From the NCBI GenBank assembly GCA_964353465.1, contig CAYGWQ010000014.1, positions 1 to 38,036 of the forward strand: a stretch of 38,036 nt of DNA, written 5' to 3'. Of the stretch, positions 8,009-16,959 are shown piece after piece (position 1 is the first letter of the stretch; every line of letters begins with the position of its first letter). The notes under the pieces are model-generated. The model did not search any database. It was given only the letters and a program-made list of their open reading frames with translations, and was not told the origin of the DNA. This DNA is from JAFNAG01 sp964353465 (GTDB taxonomy: Bacteria; Acidobacteriota; UBA6911). The position numbers and the translations under genes were made by a program.

Positions 8009-9521
8009 ATGCGGGGGTTGACATTGCTGTTGCTTCCCATCCTTTCCGGAATCCTGGCCTGGGCATCCTTCCCGAAAGTCAGTCAGAGCTATCTCGCCTG
8101 GATTGCCCTTGTTCCGTTGCTTGCCTATCTTCTTCAAGTGCGGAAACCAGGCGCGGCATTTTGCGGCGGCATCATCGCCGGAATGGTTCAGTTCGGCCCA
8201 TTGCTGTATTGGATTCCCCCCGTTTTGAGCCGGTATGGCGGCATTCCTCCCCTGGCTGCTTTCGGGCTTTTTCTTCTGATGGTGGCAGTCCTGGGAAGTT
8301 TTCCGGGCTTGGCCTGCATGCTGACGCGCCATTGCATGAACCGCCGGGGCCCGGGATTTTTGCTGGTGTTTCCTCCAGCATGGGTCACCTTTGAGTACGC
8401 GCGCAGTTTTTTTCCCTTCGGCGGCTTCCCCTGGCTGCTGACCGGCTATTCGCAGAGCGAGCATCTGCAACTGATACAGGCCGCCGACCTGGCTGGCGTT
8501 TACGGTATCTCCTTCCTTGTTGTTCTGGTTAACGTGGCGCTGGTTTGGATTGTGCTCTATCGGGAGCGACGAGTACGTGCAGGTGCTCCCATAGGTGCGG
8601 CGGCGGCAATGATAGTGTTTTGTCTGGCTTACGGTTCTGCTGCTCTGCGGAAATGGGAGGACCACCAACCCGGCTATCGGGTGGCGATGCTTCAAGGCAA
8701 CTTGTCAATCGACGAGCCGGCCTCGGAGTTGAAGCGGAAATATGTGCAAGGCTATCTCAGGATGGCCGAACAGGTCGCTTACGCAAATCCGGATCTGTTG
8801 ATTCTCCCGGAAGCTCCTTCGCCGATCATCTATCAGTTCGACCGTGATTACCGCGAAACCCTGAGCTCTCTGGCACAAAGCTATCGGCTGGGATTGATTT
8901 TCAGCAATATCAGCTATCGCGAAGTGGCCGGCACGCAAAGGTATTTTAACAGCGCGTTCTTTCTGGACGGTCGCGGGGCGGAGGCAGGGAGATATGACAA
9001 GATTCATCTCGTACCCTTTGGAGAGTATGTCCCTCTGCAGAAACTCTTCTTTTTCAGCGAGACGATTTCAAAGGATGTCGGGAATTTCCACCCCGGAAGC
9101 CAATATCTGACGGTGCCCCTTCAAGGGCATGTCCTTAACGCGCTTATCTGTTTTGAGGCTGTCTTTCCGGAGCTCTCAAGCGAATTCGTACGCCGGGGCA
9201 GCCAGCTCATCGTGAATCTGACCAACGACGCCTGGTACGGCAACACTTCGGCGCCATATCAGCACCTGACCATGGCATGCTGGCGGGCAATCGAAAGCCG
9301 GAGGTACCTGCTGCGGGCCGCCAATTNNNNNNNNNNTCCAGGTGCAAACCTCGCTTTTGAGCCAGGATATTGCAGTCGGCCGCTTCGCCTTTCTTTCCGG
9401 AGAAACGTTCTATGTCCGGCACTCCGGGTATTTGCCTATCCTGTGTGTTATCATTATTGTCCTGGCTTTATTCGGAAGTCTCGGCAGAGGAGATAGGAAG
9501 CAGGATCCCCCGGCTTCATAA
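8009..9521 (+). CDS. lnt: Apolipoprotein N-acyltransferase, interrupted by assembly gap
   Basis: Adds the third acyl chain to the N-terminal cysteine of lipoproteins in the inner membrane. Several N-terminal helices precede a nitrilase-type domain with predicted catalytic residues Glu268 (LILPEAPSPI), Lys331 (YDKIHLVPFGEYVP) and Cys381 (LICFEAVFPE). The ATG at 8009 with AAAGGGG just upstream is preferred over a TTG at 7946. Ten Ns at 9327-9336 lie after RRYLLRAAN. The true C-terminus resumes in another frame, QVQTSLLSQDIAVGRFAFLS, then a terminal hydrophobic helix and a TAA at 9519-9521. About 12-20 family-typical residues (the TGISA..DPYGR region) are missing, so the Ns are a placeholder and the apparent frameshift is an assembly artefact, not a pseudogene. 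Confidence 0.92.
9327..9336. other. Assembly gap (10 Ns)
   Basis: A run of ten undetermined bases inside lnt. The flanking reading frames do not match across exactly ten bases and conserved residues are absent, so the true gap length is probably several tens of bases. Confidence 0.97.
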
Positions 9522-9536
9522 ATTGTGGAGGCAGGC

Positions 9537-10665
9537 ATGCTCGAGGAATTGCGTGAGAAGGTGAGTGCCATCGTACAGAAGGTTGAGCAAGTTCGAGGGT
9601 ATCTTTGATATAGAACACAAGCGCGCGGAAATCCAGGAGATCGAGAAAAAGGCGGCGCAACCGGACTTTTGGAATAGGCCGGATGAAGTCCAGACGATTC
9701 TGCAGACCCGGAGAAGGCTGGAGCGTGATGTAGAGCTTGACACCAAGCTGGCGCGAGACATGTCAGACCTGGGCGCTCTCTTGGATTTGGCTGCCGAGGG
9801 AGAAGACGTGCTGCCGGAGCTGAATGCAGAGGTTGCGCGGCTCGAGCAGGAGATTCATCAGACTGAAAGCCGCACGCTCCTTTCGGGAGAACACGATGAT
9901 GCCAATGCCATCGTGACCATACATCCGGGCGCTGGCGGCACCGAATCCCAGGATTGGGCCGAAATGCTGCTGCGCATGTATCTTCGCTGGGCAGAGCGCT
10001 CGGGGTATTCTTCGGAGATCCTGGATTATCAGCAGGGCGAGGAGGCCGGCATCAGGTCGGTAACCTTCCTTACAAAGGGGGACTGCGCTTACGGCAACCT
10101 GTGTGCCGAGATTGGCGTGCACCGGTTGGTCCGGATCTCTCCTTTCGACGCCGCGGCAAGGCGGCATACGAGCTTCGCTTCCGTTTTTGTCTATCCGGAA
10201 ATCGATGACCGGATCGACATTCAGATTGAAGAGAAGGACCTCCGTATTGATACCTACAGATCTTCCGGCGCGGGCGGGCAGCATGTCAACGTAACGGACT
10301 CCGCCGTACGCATCACGCACATTCCTACCGGCATTGTAGTGTCATGCCAGAACGAAAGGTCCCAAATCCGCAATCGCGATATGGCCCGCAAGGTGCTCCG
10401 CGCCCGCCTCTATGATCTGGAATTGGAAAAAAAACGAAAAGAGCTTCAGGCCGTGGAGGATGCCAAAATGGACAATGCCTGGGGCAGCCAGATCCGGTCC
10501 TATGTGCTTCACCCGTATCGCATGGTAAAGGACCACCGCACCAAATATGAGACCTCAAATACTGATCGCGTTCTGGACGGTGAACTGGATGAATTCATCT
10601 ATCAGTTTCTGATCTTTCGAGAGATGGCCAAGAAGCGCGAAGGCAAGGCCAAGGTTGCCAGATAG
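9537..10665 (+). CDS. prfB: Peptide chain release factor 2, programmed +1 frameshift
   Basis: RF2 recognises UGA and UAA and triggers peptidyl-tRNA hydrolysis. Translation starts at ATG 9537 behind GGAGG (9527-9531), reads MLEELREKVSAIVQKVEQVR then GYL, and meets an in-frame UGA at 9606-9608. Skipping T9606 continues in the +1 frame as DIEHKRAEIQ to the TAG at 10663-10665, giving 375 residues. The slip site GGG-TAT-CTT-TGA is the conserved prfB autoregulatory signal. The codon-specificity tripeptide SPF is at about 201-203 and the catalytic GGQ at about 246-248. A GTG-initiated frame from 9565 would miss the natural N-terminus and is rejected. It starts 15 bp after lnt. Confidence 0.96.
9594..9609 (+). 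promoter_or_regulatory. prfB +1 frameshift signal
   Basis: CGA-GGG-TAT-CTT-TGA-T: an AGGG Shine-Dalgarno-like element lies three bases before the CTT slippery codon, followed by the UGA stop. When RF2 is scarce the ribosome slips from CUU to UUU and makes RF2. This is an established autoregulation mechanism; here it is seen directly in sequence. Confidence 0.93.
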
Positions 10666-10679
10666 GGGCAGGAAAACGC

Positions 10680-11504
10680 GTGGACACTCGCAGCGATATG
10701 AATCTGAAAAGCGGCAATGCCGAAGGCAGCCATAGCGACCGCCAAGAGACCGGATGGTCGCGATACAACCGAAGACGGCACCGGATCTATATGGGCATAC
10801 TTGTTTTTGTGGTGGTTGCCGGGATGCCGATCATCGGCATCCCGTCTTTGCGATACCGATTGAGAACAAGAGTTCAGGGACTGCGTGCCGCCTATGTGGG
10901 CGAGCCTGCGATCCAGGCGCCGGCATTCGCCAGAGTCGGCGAAAATCGCGAGCCGTTTCCGCGTGCGTATGAGCACCGGCAGGCGCTACCGGATTATCTT
11001 CCCAAGTTCGAATCCCCTGCCCCGCGCTCGCCCCTCAGAATCACATTGGGAGGGGAAGATATCCCGCCTGCCATTGCCGCCACCGAACCGCCGTCCGCAT
11101 CACGCCGCCCCGTACGGGCAAGCGGCGTCGGCGGCTCTACGGCTTCACCCGCGGGCAAATCGGAGCCTAAACTGATTCTCCCACCCTCCGCTACCGCGAC
11201 CTCCGAGCCGACTGCAGCTGATGCCGGATCTGAGCCTCAGTTTCGCAAGGGGAAGAGCGAACAGGAAGCCTATGACCTGCTGATCAATATGAACCAAACG
11301 CTCGCCGGAATGGTAAAAGGCAGCGATCCAACATTAAAATTTCAGGATTGGTCAGCAGCCAACATGGGGGAAAACTCCTTTTATGTAATGGTAGCTTTCA
11401 TGCAAGCAGCCGACAATGTTGTCCGCAAATACATCTGGAATGTAAAGGTTGCGACCAAGGAAGCCATTCCGATCAGTTTCTACGCGATGTCCATTTCCAA
11501 GTAA
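10680..11504 (+). CDS. Uncharacterised single-pass membrane protein
   Basis: I do not recognise this 274-residue protein. It has a short basic cytoplasmic N-terminus (RYNRRRHRIY), one transmembrane helix (about residues 37-55) and a long Pro/Ser/Ala-rich linker (about 90-180). A compact C-terminal domain (about 190-274, EQEAYDLLINMNQTLAGMVK to YAMSISK) appears folded and conserved-looking. The start is a GTG at 10680 with CAGGA about 6 nt upstream; an in-frame ATG at 10698 is the alternative. It starts 15 bp after prfB and ends 12 bp before the LPS-export gene, so it probably belongs to the same transcript and may act at the envelope. That role is inferred from context only. Confidence 0.7.
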   Translation: MDTRSDMNLKSGNAEGSHSDRQETGWSRYNRRRHRIYMGILVFVVVAGMPIIGIPSLRYRLRTRVQGLRAAYVGEPAIQAPAFARVGENREPFPRAYEHRQALPDYLPKFESPAPRSPLRITLGGEDIPPAIAATEPPSASRRPVRASGVGGSTASPAGKSEPKLILPPSATATSEPTAADAGSEPQFRKGKSEQEAYDLLINMNQTLAGMVKGSDPTLKFQDWSAANMGENSFYVMVAFMQAADNVVRKYIWNVKVATKEAIPISFYAMSISK

Positions 11505-11516
11505 TCAGGAGCTCCA

Positions 11517-14021
11517 TTGCTGATAACCCGGATCAGACTTTTTCGCAGGCTCCTGATCGGTCTGATCGCGCTGGTATCGCTTGCCGTCCTTATCAACTAC
11601 AGCCAATCCCGGCGCCGCCGAAACGCCGACGCCAGGCCGGAAGCCCAGATCCTCAGTCCACAATGGCTGCGTTCGGCCGATTCGCCTGAGTACACCTATT
11701 ACAAAGACGGTGTCAAAACCTTTATGCTCCGGGCGCAGAAACTCCTGGAAACCCGGGAGGGGAAGAGTCATCTCCAGGGAATTGAAGCGCATGATTTCAA
11801 TCCTGACGGCAGCATTCGCAATCAGGTTCACAGCCAGACCGCCATTTATGAACCCGCGCGCAAGCAGATTATGTTCTCCGGGAACGTCCGTCTCATGCTG
11901 GGCAATGATGTCACATTGAGCATGGAATCGCTGCGCTACGACAACGTAAGTCAAACCGGTTATTCTGATGATCGCTTGCAGCTTGCTTCCCCCAAGGTTA
12001 GAGGGACTGCGAAGGGAGTCATCTACGATACCGCCCGCAAAAACCTGGAACTGAAACAGGAGCTTGATTTTATCTTGCAGCGACCTGTTGCCGGAGCGGA
12101 TGGATCTGTTCAATTGGAAGAGTGGCGGCTGACGGCTCACCACGGATATTATCTTGAGGCTGAGCTAACGATCCGCCTGGAAGGCGCGGCGCGCCTCGCA
12201 TCCGCTAATGGCACCCTCGCAGGCGAACGCATCGAAGCAATCCTCACCGAGGACAGGCGGCATCTTAGGCAGCTGATATGTCAGGGCAATGCCCTGTACC
12301 AGTCTGTGGACCGGGAGGAATCACGCACGATTCAGGGCGAGAGAATCGAGTTCCTCATCGGACAGCAGCCCAAAGCGCTGGAGCAGATTCGCGTTCTGGA
12401 GCGGGCAAGCTTTTCAGTGGCATCTCCATCCGGAGAACAGAGACTCTCGGCTGCAGAGATCGCGCTTGTCATGGACCCTGCAGTGAGCGCACCTCGCAGC
12501 GTGTGGAGCCGGTCGGGCGTCCGGTTCGAGATGAAACGTGAAGGGCAGACGACAATCATCGCCGGTGAAACGCTGCAGGCCAACTTTGCGGCAGCGGAAA
12601 AAACTCTTGAGAACATGAGGGTTCAGGGGCACGCAAGCATGACAATGGCTGCAGGGGGCAGCGGATCGGATGAGCTGCTGGCCGAGGATATCCGGATCTC
12701 ATTTCGCAGTGTGAATGGTCGCAACACTCCTCTGGAATTGCAGGCCGAAAATGCGGTCCAATGGCGGTCCCCTGGCCGCGCGAGCACGCCTGAAGACAAG
12801 GGAAAGGCAGGGAGAACTCTGACCGCCTCCTCATTGCGCATGCAATACGCGCAGACGGGTGAATGGCTCCAATCGGGAATTGCGATGGGCGGGGTAACGA
12901 TCTCCACGGTGCCGCCGCTCGGAGAGCAGGACTCTCAAATACAACGCCTGCAAAGCGATCGCGTCGAGTTTGGTTTTCATCCGGGAACCAATCAACTTCA
13001 AGACCTCACCGGAGAGGGGCATGTGCATGTCTTGTACCAAAAAGAAAGGCCGTCAGGAACCGGCGGGCCGGGAGAGGAATTTCGCACCTCGAGTTCGCGC
13101 TTCCAGGCCCGCTTTCGAAAAGAGGATGGTGCCGCGGAATCGGTAAGGCAATCCGGTGATTTTGTTTATCAGGACGGCACGAGAACCGCCAGGTCCGGGA
13201 ATTGCGAATTTAATGCCGCAACCGAAATGCTGGTACTGCGCGACAAGCCCAGCATCAGCGACGCCGATTTGTCCACAACCGGAGAAGTTATCGAATACGA
13301 TCTCAAGAACAAGTTGCTTGCCGTCCGTGGCGGTGTCCGCTCGATCCTCAGGTCCTCCGGGGCAAAATCACAGGGCCTTCTTACCGCGTCACCGAATGCC
13401 GCCTCTCCCAGCATGATCACTGCCCAGGAAATGCAATACTGGACCGAGATCGATAAGATCCGTTACAGCGGCAGCCTGAATTTGCTATCGGCGAACAGCC
13501 AGCTGCAGGCGGATGCACTGGAGATCTATAATCGCGGTGAACGAGTTGAAGGCAAAGGAAATATCAGGCACCTCATCGTCGGGTTTGGGGGTCTGAACCG
13601 GGAAAAATCCGCGACGACAGCGCCAGCCAATGCTGCCGGCGCTGATCCAAAAACCAAACATTCCGATCAGGCCCTGATCCGAAGTGCCCAGCTTCAATAT
13701 TCGCGCGATGCGAATCGCATCCATTATGAGGGGAGCGTTTTGCTTGAATCGGCCAAAGTGAGAATGCGGGCGGACGCCATGGACGCATTCCTGGATTCGG
13801 CAGGACGGAAGATTGAGCGCGGCCATGCTCAGGGAAACCTGGTTATCATCCAACCGGGAAGGGAGGTTAGGGGGGTGGAAGCGGAATATTTCCTTGCTGA
13901 AGGCAGGTTCGTTGTCACTGGAAGCCCTGCAGAATTAAGAGATAGCGGTAAGGGCACCACGCATGCACCTCAATTGACATTTTTTACCGCCGATGATAGG
14001 ATCTCAGTCGGAATTCGCTGA
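11517..14021 (+). CDS. LptC/LptA-type LPS-export protein with tandem OstA-like modules
   Basis: An 834-residue protein anchored by one N-terminal helix (about residues 11-27). An LptC-like domain follows (about 30-190, with QTAIYEPARKQIMFSGNVRL and MESLRYD). The remainder is a series of beta-rich OstA/LptA-like modules. The last two are clearly related: MQYWTEIDKIRYSGSLNLLS (from residue 639) and LQYSRDANRIHYEGSVLLES (from 726). The protein closes with AELRDSGKGTTHAPQLTFFT, typical of LptA C-termini. LptC and LptA are normally separate proteins of about 190 residues each, so this looks like a single-chain periplasmic slide for LPS. TTG at 11517 is taken as start because AGGAG lies 5 nt upstream. 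lptB is 35 bp downstream. Confidence 0.85.
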   Translation: MLITRIRLFRRLLIGLIALVSLAVLINYSQSRRRRNADARPEAQILSPQWLRSADSPEYTYYKDGVKTFMLRAQKLLETREGKSHLQGIEAHDFNPDGSIRNQVHSQTAIYEPARKQIMFSGNVRLMLGNDVTLSMESLRYDNVSQTGYSDDRLQLASPKVRGTAKGVIYDTARKNLELKQELDFILQRPVAGADGSVQLEEWRLTAHHGYYLEAELTIRLEGAARLASANGTLAGERIEAILTEDRRHLRQLICQGNALYQSVDREESRTIQGERIEFLIGQQPKALEQIRVLERASFSVASPSGEQRLSAAEIALVMDPAVSAPRSVWSRSGVRFEMKREGQTTIIAGETLQANFAAAEKTLENMRVQGHASMTMAAGGSGSDELLAEDIRISFRSVNGRNTPLELQAENAVQWRSPGRASTPEDKGKAGRTLTASSLRMQYAQTGEWLQSGIAMGGVTISTVPPLGEQDSQIQRLQSDRVEFGFHPGTNQLQDLTGEGHVHVLYQKERPSGTGGPGEEFRTSSSRFQARFRKEDGAAESVRQSGDFVYQDGTRTARSGNCEFNAATEMLVLRDKPSISDADLSTTGEVIEYDLKNKLLAVRGGVRSILRSSGAKSQGLLTASPNAASPSMITAQEMQYWTEIDKIRYSGSLNLLSANSQLQADALEIYNRGERVEGKGNIRHLIVGFGGLNREKSATTAPANAAGADPKTKHSDQALIRSAQLQYSRDANRIHYEGSVLLESAKVRMRADAMDAFLDSAGRKIERGHAQGNLVIIQPGREVRGVEAEYFLAEGRFVVTGSPAELRDSGKGTTHAPQLTFFTADDRISVGIR
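13974..14002 (+). promoter_or_regulatory. Candidate sigma-70 promoter inside the LptC/A gene end, ahead of lptB
   Basis: Consensus TTGACA at 13974-13979, a 17-nt spacer and TAGGAT at 13997-14002, about 55 nt before the lptB ATG. A further TATAAT is at 14028-14033 without a clear -35. This would give lptB-rpoN and downstream genes their own transcription start. Consensus-based only. Confidence 0.5.
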
Positions 14022-14056
14022 TATTGCTATAATTCATAGTTAAATAAAGAATTATA

Positions 14057-14788
14057 ATGACAAGATTCAAGTTGCAGGCGTTGGGCCTAGAGAAGTCCTA
14101 TCGAGGACGAAGCGTTGTCAGCGAAGTCAGCCTGGAGCTCGGGCAGGGGGAGGTGGTCGGGCTTCTTGGTCCGAATGGCGCAGGGAAAACCACGACTTTT
14201 TACATGGTGGTTGGCCTGATCTCTCCGGATGGCGGAAAGGTGCTCCTAAACGGGTCGGATGTGACGAGCCTGCCAATGTATCAAAGAGCCCGCTCCGGAA
14301 TCAGCTATCTGCCGCAGGAGCCGTCCGTATTCAGAAAACTGACCGTTGAAGAGAATTTGCGAAGCATTGCCGAAACCCTGCCGATCTCTGTAGAAGAGCA
14401 GGAAGAGCGGGTGACGTTCCTGCTCGAGGAATTCGGCATCGCACCGTTGCGGAGGCAGGGGGCGTATACACTCTCCGGAGGTGAACGGCGCCGATTGGAA
14501 ATTGCGCGGGCATTGGTGTTAACACCCAAGTTTGTTCTTCTGGACGAACCATTTGCCGGCATTGACCCGCTTGCCGTATTGGACATTCAGAGAATTATCG
14601 GCCAGTTGAAGGAGCGCCGGATTGGCATTTTAGTGACCGATCACAATGTCAGGGAAACTTTGAATATCACGGATCGCGCCTATATAATAAACGAGGGCAA
14701 GATCTTACGTGAAGGAACACCCGAGGAATTGACGAACGACGTGGAAGTCCGAAAGGTCTATCTAGGTGAGAACTTCAGGCTTAACTGA
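14057..14788 (+). CDS. lptB: LPS export ABC transporter ATPase LptB
   Basis: Cytoplasmic ATPase of the LptB2FG complex that extracts LPS from the inner membrane. The 243 residues contain Walker A GPNGAGKTTTFYM, the Q-loop region SYLPQEPSVFRKLTVEENL, the signature LSGGERRRLEIARAL, Walker B FVLLDEPFAGIDP and the H-loop VTDHNVRETL, all specific LptB hallmarks. It directly follows the LptC/A-type protein and precedes rpoN by 3 bp, the conserved lptB-rpoN order known from Proteobacteria. lptF and lptG are not in the window. Confidence 0.97.
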   Translation: MTRFKLQALGLEKSYRGRSVVSEVSLELGQGEVVGLLGPNGAGKTTTFYMVVGLISPDGGKVLLNGSDVTSLPMYQRARSGISYLPQEPSVFRKLTVEENLRSIAETLPISVEEQEERVTFLLEEFGIAPLRRQGAYTLSGGERRRLEIARALVLTPKFVLLDEPFAGIDPLAVLDIQRIIGQLKERRIGILVTDHNVRETLNITDRAYIINEGKILREGTPEELTNDVEVRKVYLGENFRLN

Positions 14789-14791
14789 ACG

Positions 14792-16243
14792 ATGAATAAC
14801 CGGCGACCTCAATTGCGGCAATCCCTCGATTTGCGTCTGACGCAAAGGCTTGCCCTTACTCCGTCCTTGCTGCAGAAAATCGAGCTGCTGCAGTTGAACA
14901 AGCTCGAGCTTCAGGACATGCTCACGCAGGCGCTGGTCGAGAATCCGATTCTGGAGGAAGTCACCGAGCCGGAACCGCCCAAGGATCTGGGTCTCGAGGA
15001 TAAGGCACCGGAACCGGTGCCGGAGACGCGGGATCGGGACTCGTTCCAGGAGATCGATTTTCAGTATTTCTTCGACGAGTACCTGGACACGGGCTACAAA
15101 AATCGCGAAGTTGAGGACCCCGAAAAGCCATCTTTCGAAGCTTTCCTGGTTCGGCCGCCTTCGCTCACGGATCACCTTACCTCACAGCTCGGTCTCTCCG
15201 AGGCCGATGAGCGTACGGCAGAAATCGCCCGGCAGGTAATCGGCAACCTCGACGAAGCCGGCTATCTTCTTCTGAGCACGGAAGAGTTATGCCACCTCAC
15301 GGCTGCCACACCGGAGGAGGCAGAGAAAGCCCTTCGGTTGGTCCAAAGTTTTGATCCCATCGGGGTGGCCGCGCGAGACCTTAGGGAATGCCTCCTGCTG
15401 CAACTGGAAGCGCGTGGCCTCGGCAACAGCCTGCCCTGGAAGATCGTGGATGAGCATCTGGCGCTGCTCGAAAACCACAAGTTCAAGGAATTGGCTGTGC
15501 GCACCGGCTCTTCTTTCGAAGCTGTTCTCCAGGCGGTGGATACCATCAAGCATCTGATCCCTGAGCCTGGCCAGAAGTACAATCCGCAGAAGGTCAATTA
15601 CGTTCAGCCGGAAGTGACCATCGCAAAAGTCGATGGCGAGTTTGTAATCATCCAGAACGATGAAGGCATGCCTCAACTGCGCCTGAACGCCGGCTACCGC
15701 GAGCTTCTGAAGAGTAACGGCGTGAGCAGCGAAACCAAGGCATTCCTGCGCGAAAAGTTCCGTTCTGCCGTGGATCTCCTCAGGAGCGTAAGTCAAAGGA
15801 AGCGGACAATCTACAGGGTGTGCGAGTGTATCGTCAACCGGCAGCGAGAATTTCTCGAGCGCGGGCCGTCTGCGCTGCACCCCATGTTGATCAAGGACGT
15901 GGCCAACGAGCTCGGGGTGCACAGCTCCACGATCAGCAGGGTTGTCACCAATAAGTATGTAGACACACCGCAAGGGGTAATGGAACTGAGAAAGTTCTTT
16001 ACCATGGGCGTGGAAAGCCCCGACGGCGAAGAACTCTCTATCGTGCAGGTCAAACTGAAAATAAGGAAATTGATCGACGACGAAAACAGGAGTAAGCCAT
16101 ACTCGGACAATCAGATAGGGCAGTTGTTACGACGAGACAATATCTTTATCACCCGGCGAACGGTGGCGAAGTATCGGGAGCAAATGCAGATTCAAGGCTC
16201 TCGCGAGCGGAAGATCGGGTATCTGCTCCGCGGGGATAACTAG
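14792..16243 (+). CDS. rpoN: RNA polymerase sigma-54 factor
   Basis: Sigma-54 directs RNA polymerase to -24/-12 promoters that need AAA+ activators. The 483 residues start with the region I glutamine/leucine-rich activator-interaction segment (QSLDLRLTQRLALTPSLLQK, ELQDML), then an acidic region II (about 50-105). The core-binding domain follows, a helix-turn-helix near HSSTISRVVTNKYV, and the RpoN box TRRTVAKYRE at 454-463. The length is normal. It is nearly contiguous with lptB and lies 95 bp before hpf. I did not find a convincing sigma-54 promoter in the window. Confidence 0.97.
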   Translation: MNNRRPQLRQSLDLRLTQRLALTPSLLQKIELLQLNKLELQDMLTQALVENPILEEVTEPEPPKDLGLEDKAPEPVPETRDRDSFQEIDFQYFFDEYLDTGYKNREVEDPEKPSFEAFLVRPPSLTDHLTSQLGLSEADERTAEIARQVIGNLDEAGYLLLSTEELCHLTAATPEEAEKALRLVQSFDPIGVAARDLRECLLLQLEARGLGNSLPWKIVDEHLALLENHKFKELAVRTGSSFEAVLQAVDTIKHLIPEPGQKYNPQKVNYVQPEVTIAKVDGEFVIIQNDEGMPQLRLNAGYRELLKSNGVSSETKAFLREKFRSAVDLLRSVSQRKRTIYRVCECIVNRQREFLERGPSALHPMLIKDVANELGVHSSTISRVVTNKYVDTPQGVMELRKFFTMGVESPDGEELSIVQVKLKIRKLIDDENRSKPYSDNQIGQLLRRDNIFITRRTVAKYREQMQIQGSRERKIGYLLRGDN

Positions 16244-16338
16244 GTGAGGCAGAGGGCAATGAGCGGTCGCGAGCGCAGTCCACTGCGTCTTGACTCCCGC
16301 CGGCTGCAGATGAACACACGTACTGGAAGGATAGCGCG

Positions 16339-16878
16339 ATGAATGTGGAAATCACTGGAAGGCACGTTGTCATTACTCCGGCTATTCGGTCCTATGTCTT
16401 GAAGAGGCTGCGAAAGTTCGACAAGTTTTTCGGCAGCGAGGCCAGCTTTCACGTCATAATCGATGTTGTCAAGGAGCGGCATACGGCGGAGATCCTTCTC
16501 AAGTCGAAAATCCTCGACCTTACCGGGAAGGGAGAGACTAACGACATGTACGCATCCATCCTCCTTGCCGTGGAGAAACTGGAGCGCCAGGCCATCAAGA
16601 GCAAAACCCGGCGCATTGAAACCAAGCGTCAGAAAGCCAAGGCCAAGTCTGTCGCGGAAAAGTCCGGAATAAGTCTCCCGAGGCCTTCGTCGGCGCCGAA
16701 ACGGAGCGCCATGGTTTTTGAGGAAGAGGTTTCCAGAAAGCCAATGGCCGTGGAAGAGGCTGTCGTCGAATTGGGGCAGTCTGATTATCCTTTTGTAGTG
16801 TTCCGGAATGTGGAATCGGGAACCACGAACATTCTCTATCGGCGCAAGGACGGCGCGCTCGGATTGATACAGGAGTAG
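16339..16878 (+). CDS. hpf: Ribosome hibernation promoting factor, long form
   Basis: Binds the 30S decoding region and promotes 100S ribosome dimers in stationary phase. The 179-residue protein has the N-terminal HPF/RaiA fold (about 1-100, MNVEITGRHVVITPAIRSYV, ending in a basic RRIETKRQKAKAK segment). A linker leads to the C-terminal dimerisation domain (about 125-179, DYPFVVFRNVESGTTNILYR, then RKDGALGLIQE). That second domain makes it the long form, which dimerises ribosomes alone. GGAAGGA lies upstream of the ATG. The rpoN-hpf order is conserved in many diderms. Confidence 0.95.
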   Translation: MNVEITGRHVVITPAIRSYVLKRLRKFDKFFGSEASFHVIIDVVKERHTAEILLKSKILDLTGKGETNDMYASILLAVEKLERQAIKSKTRRIETKRQKAKAKSVAEKSGISLPRPSSAPKRSAMVFEEEVSRKPMAVEEAVVELGQSDYPFVVFRNVESGTTNILYRRKDGALGLIQE

Positions 16879-16895
16879 CGTGGGCCGGAGGCCGA

Positions 16896-16923
16896 TTTTT
16901 CACGCCTGACCAGGAGTGAAAAA
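16896..16923. promoter_or_regulatory. Dyad symmetry between hpf and rapZ
   Basis: Perfect 8-bp arms TTTTTCAC (16896-16903) and GTGAAAAA (16916-16923) enclose a further CCTG/CAGG pairing. Together they form a near-perfect 12-bp stem with one G/A mismatch and a tiny loop, 37 bp before the rapZ ATG. It could be an operator or an RNA hairpin acting as attenuator or weak terminator. Function unknown. Confidence 0.5.
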
Positions 16924-16959
16924 ACCGGGGAGTGTTAGCGCAGCGGAAAAGAAAAAGAT

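Noticed and set aside
9565..9606. GTG start for prfB without frameshifting
   Set aside because: The canonical RF2 N-terminus with the slip site CTT-TGA and a GGAGG-preceded ATG at 9537 explains the sequence better.
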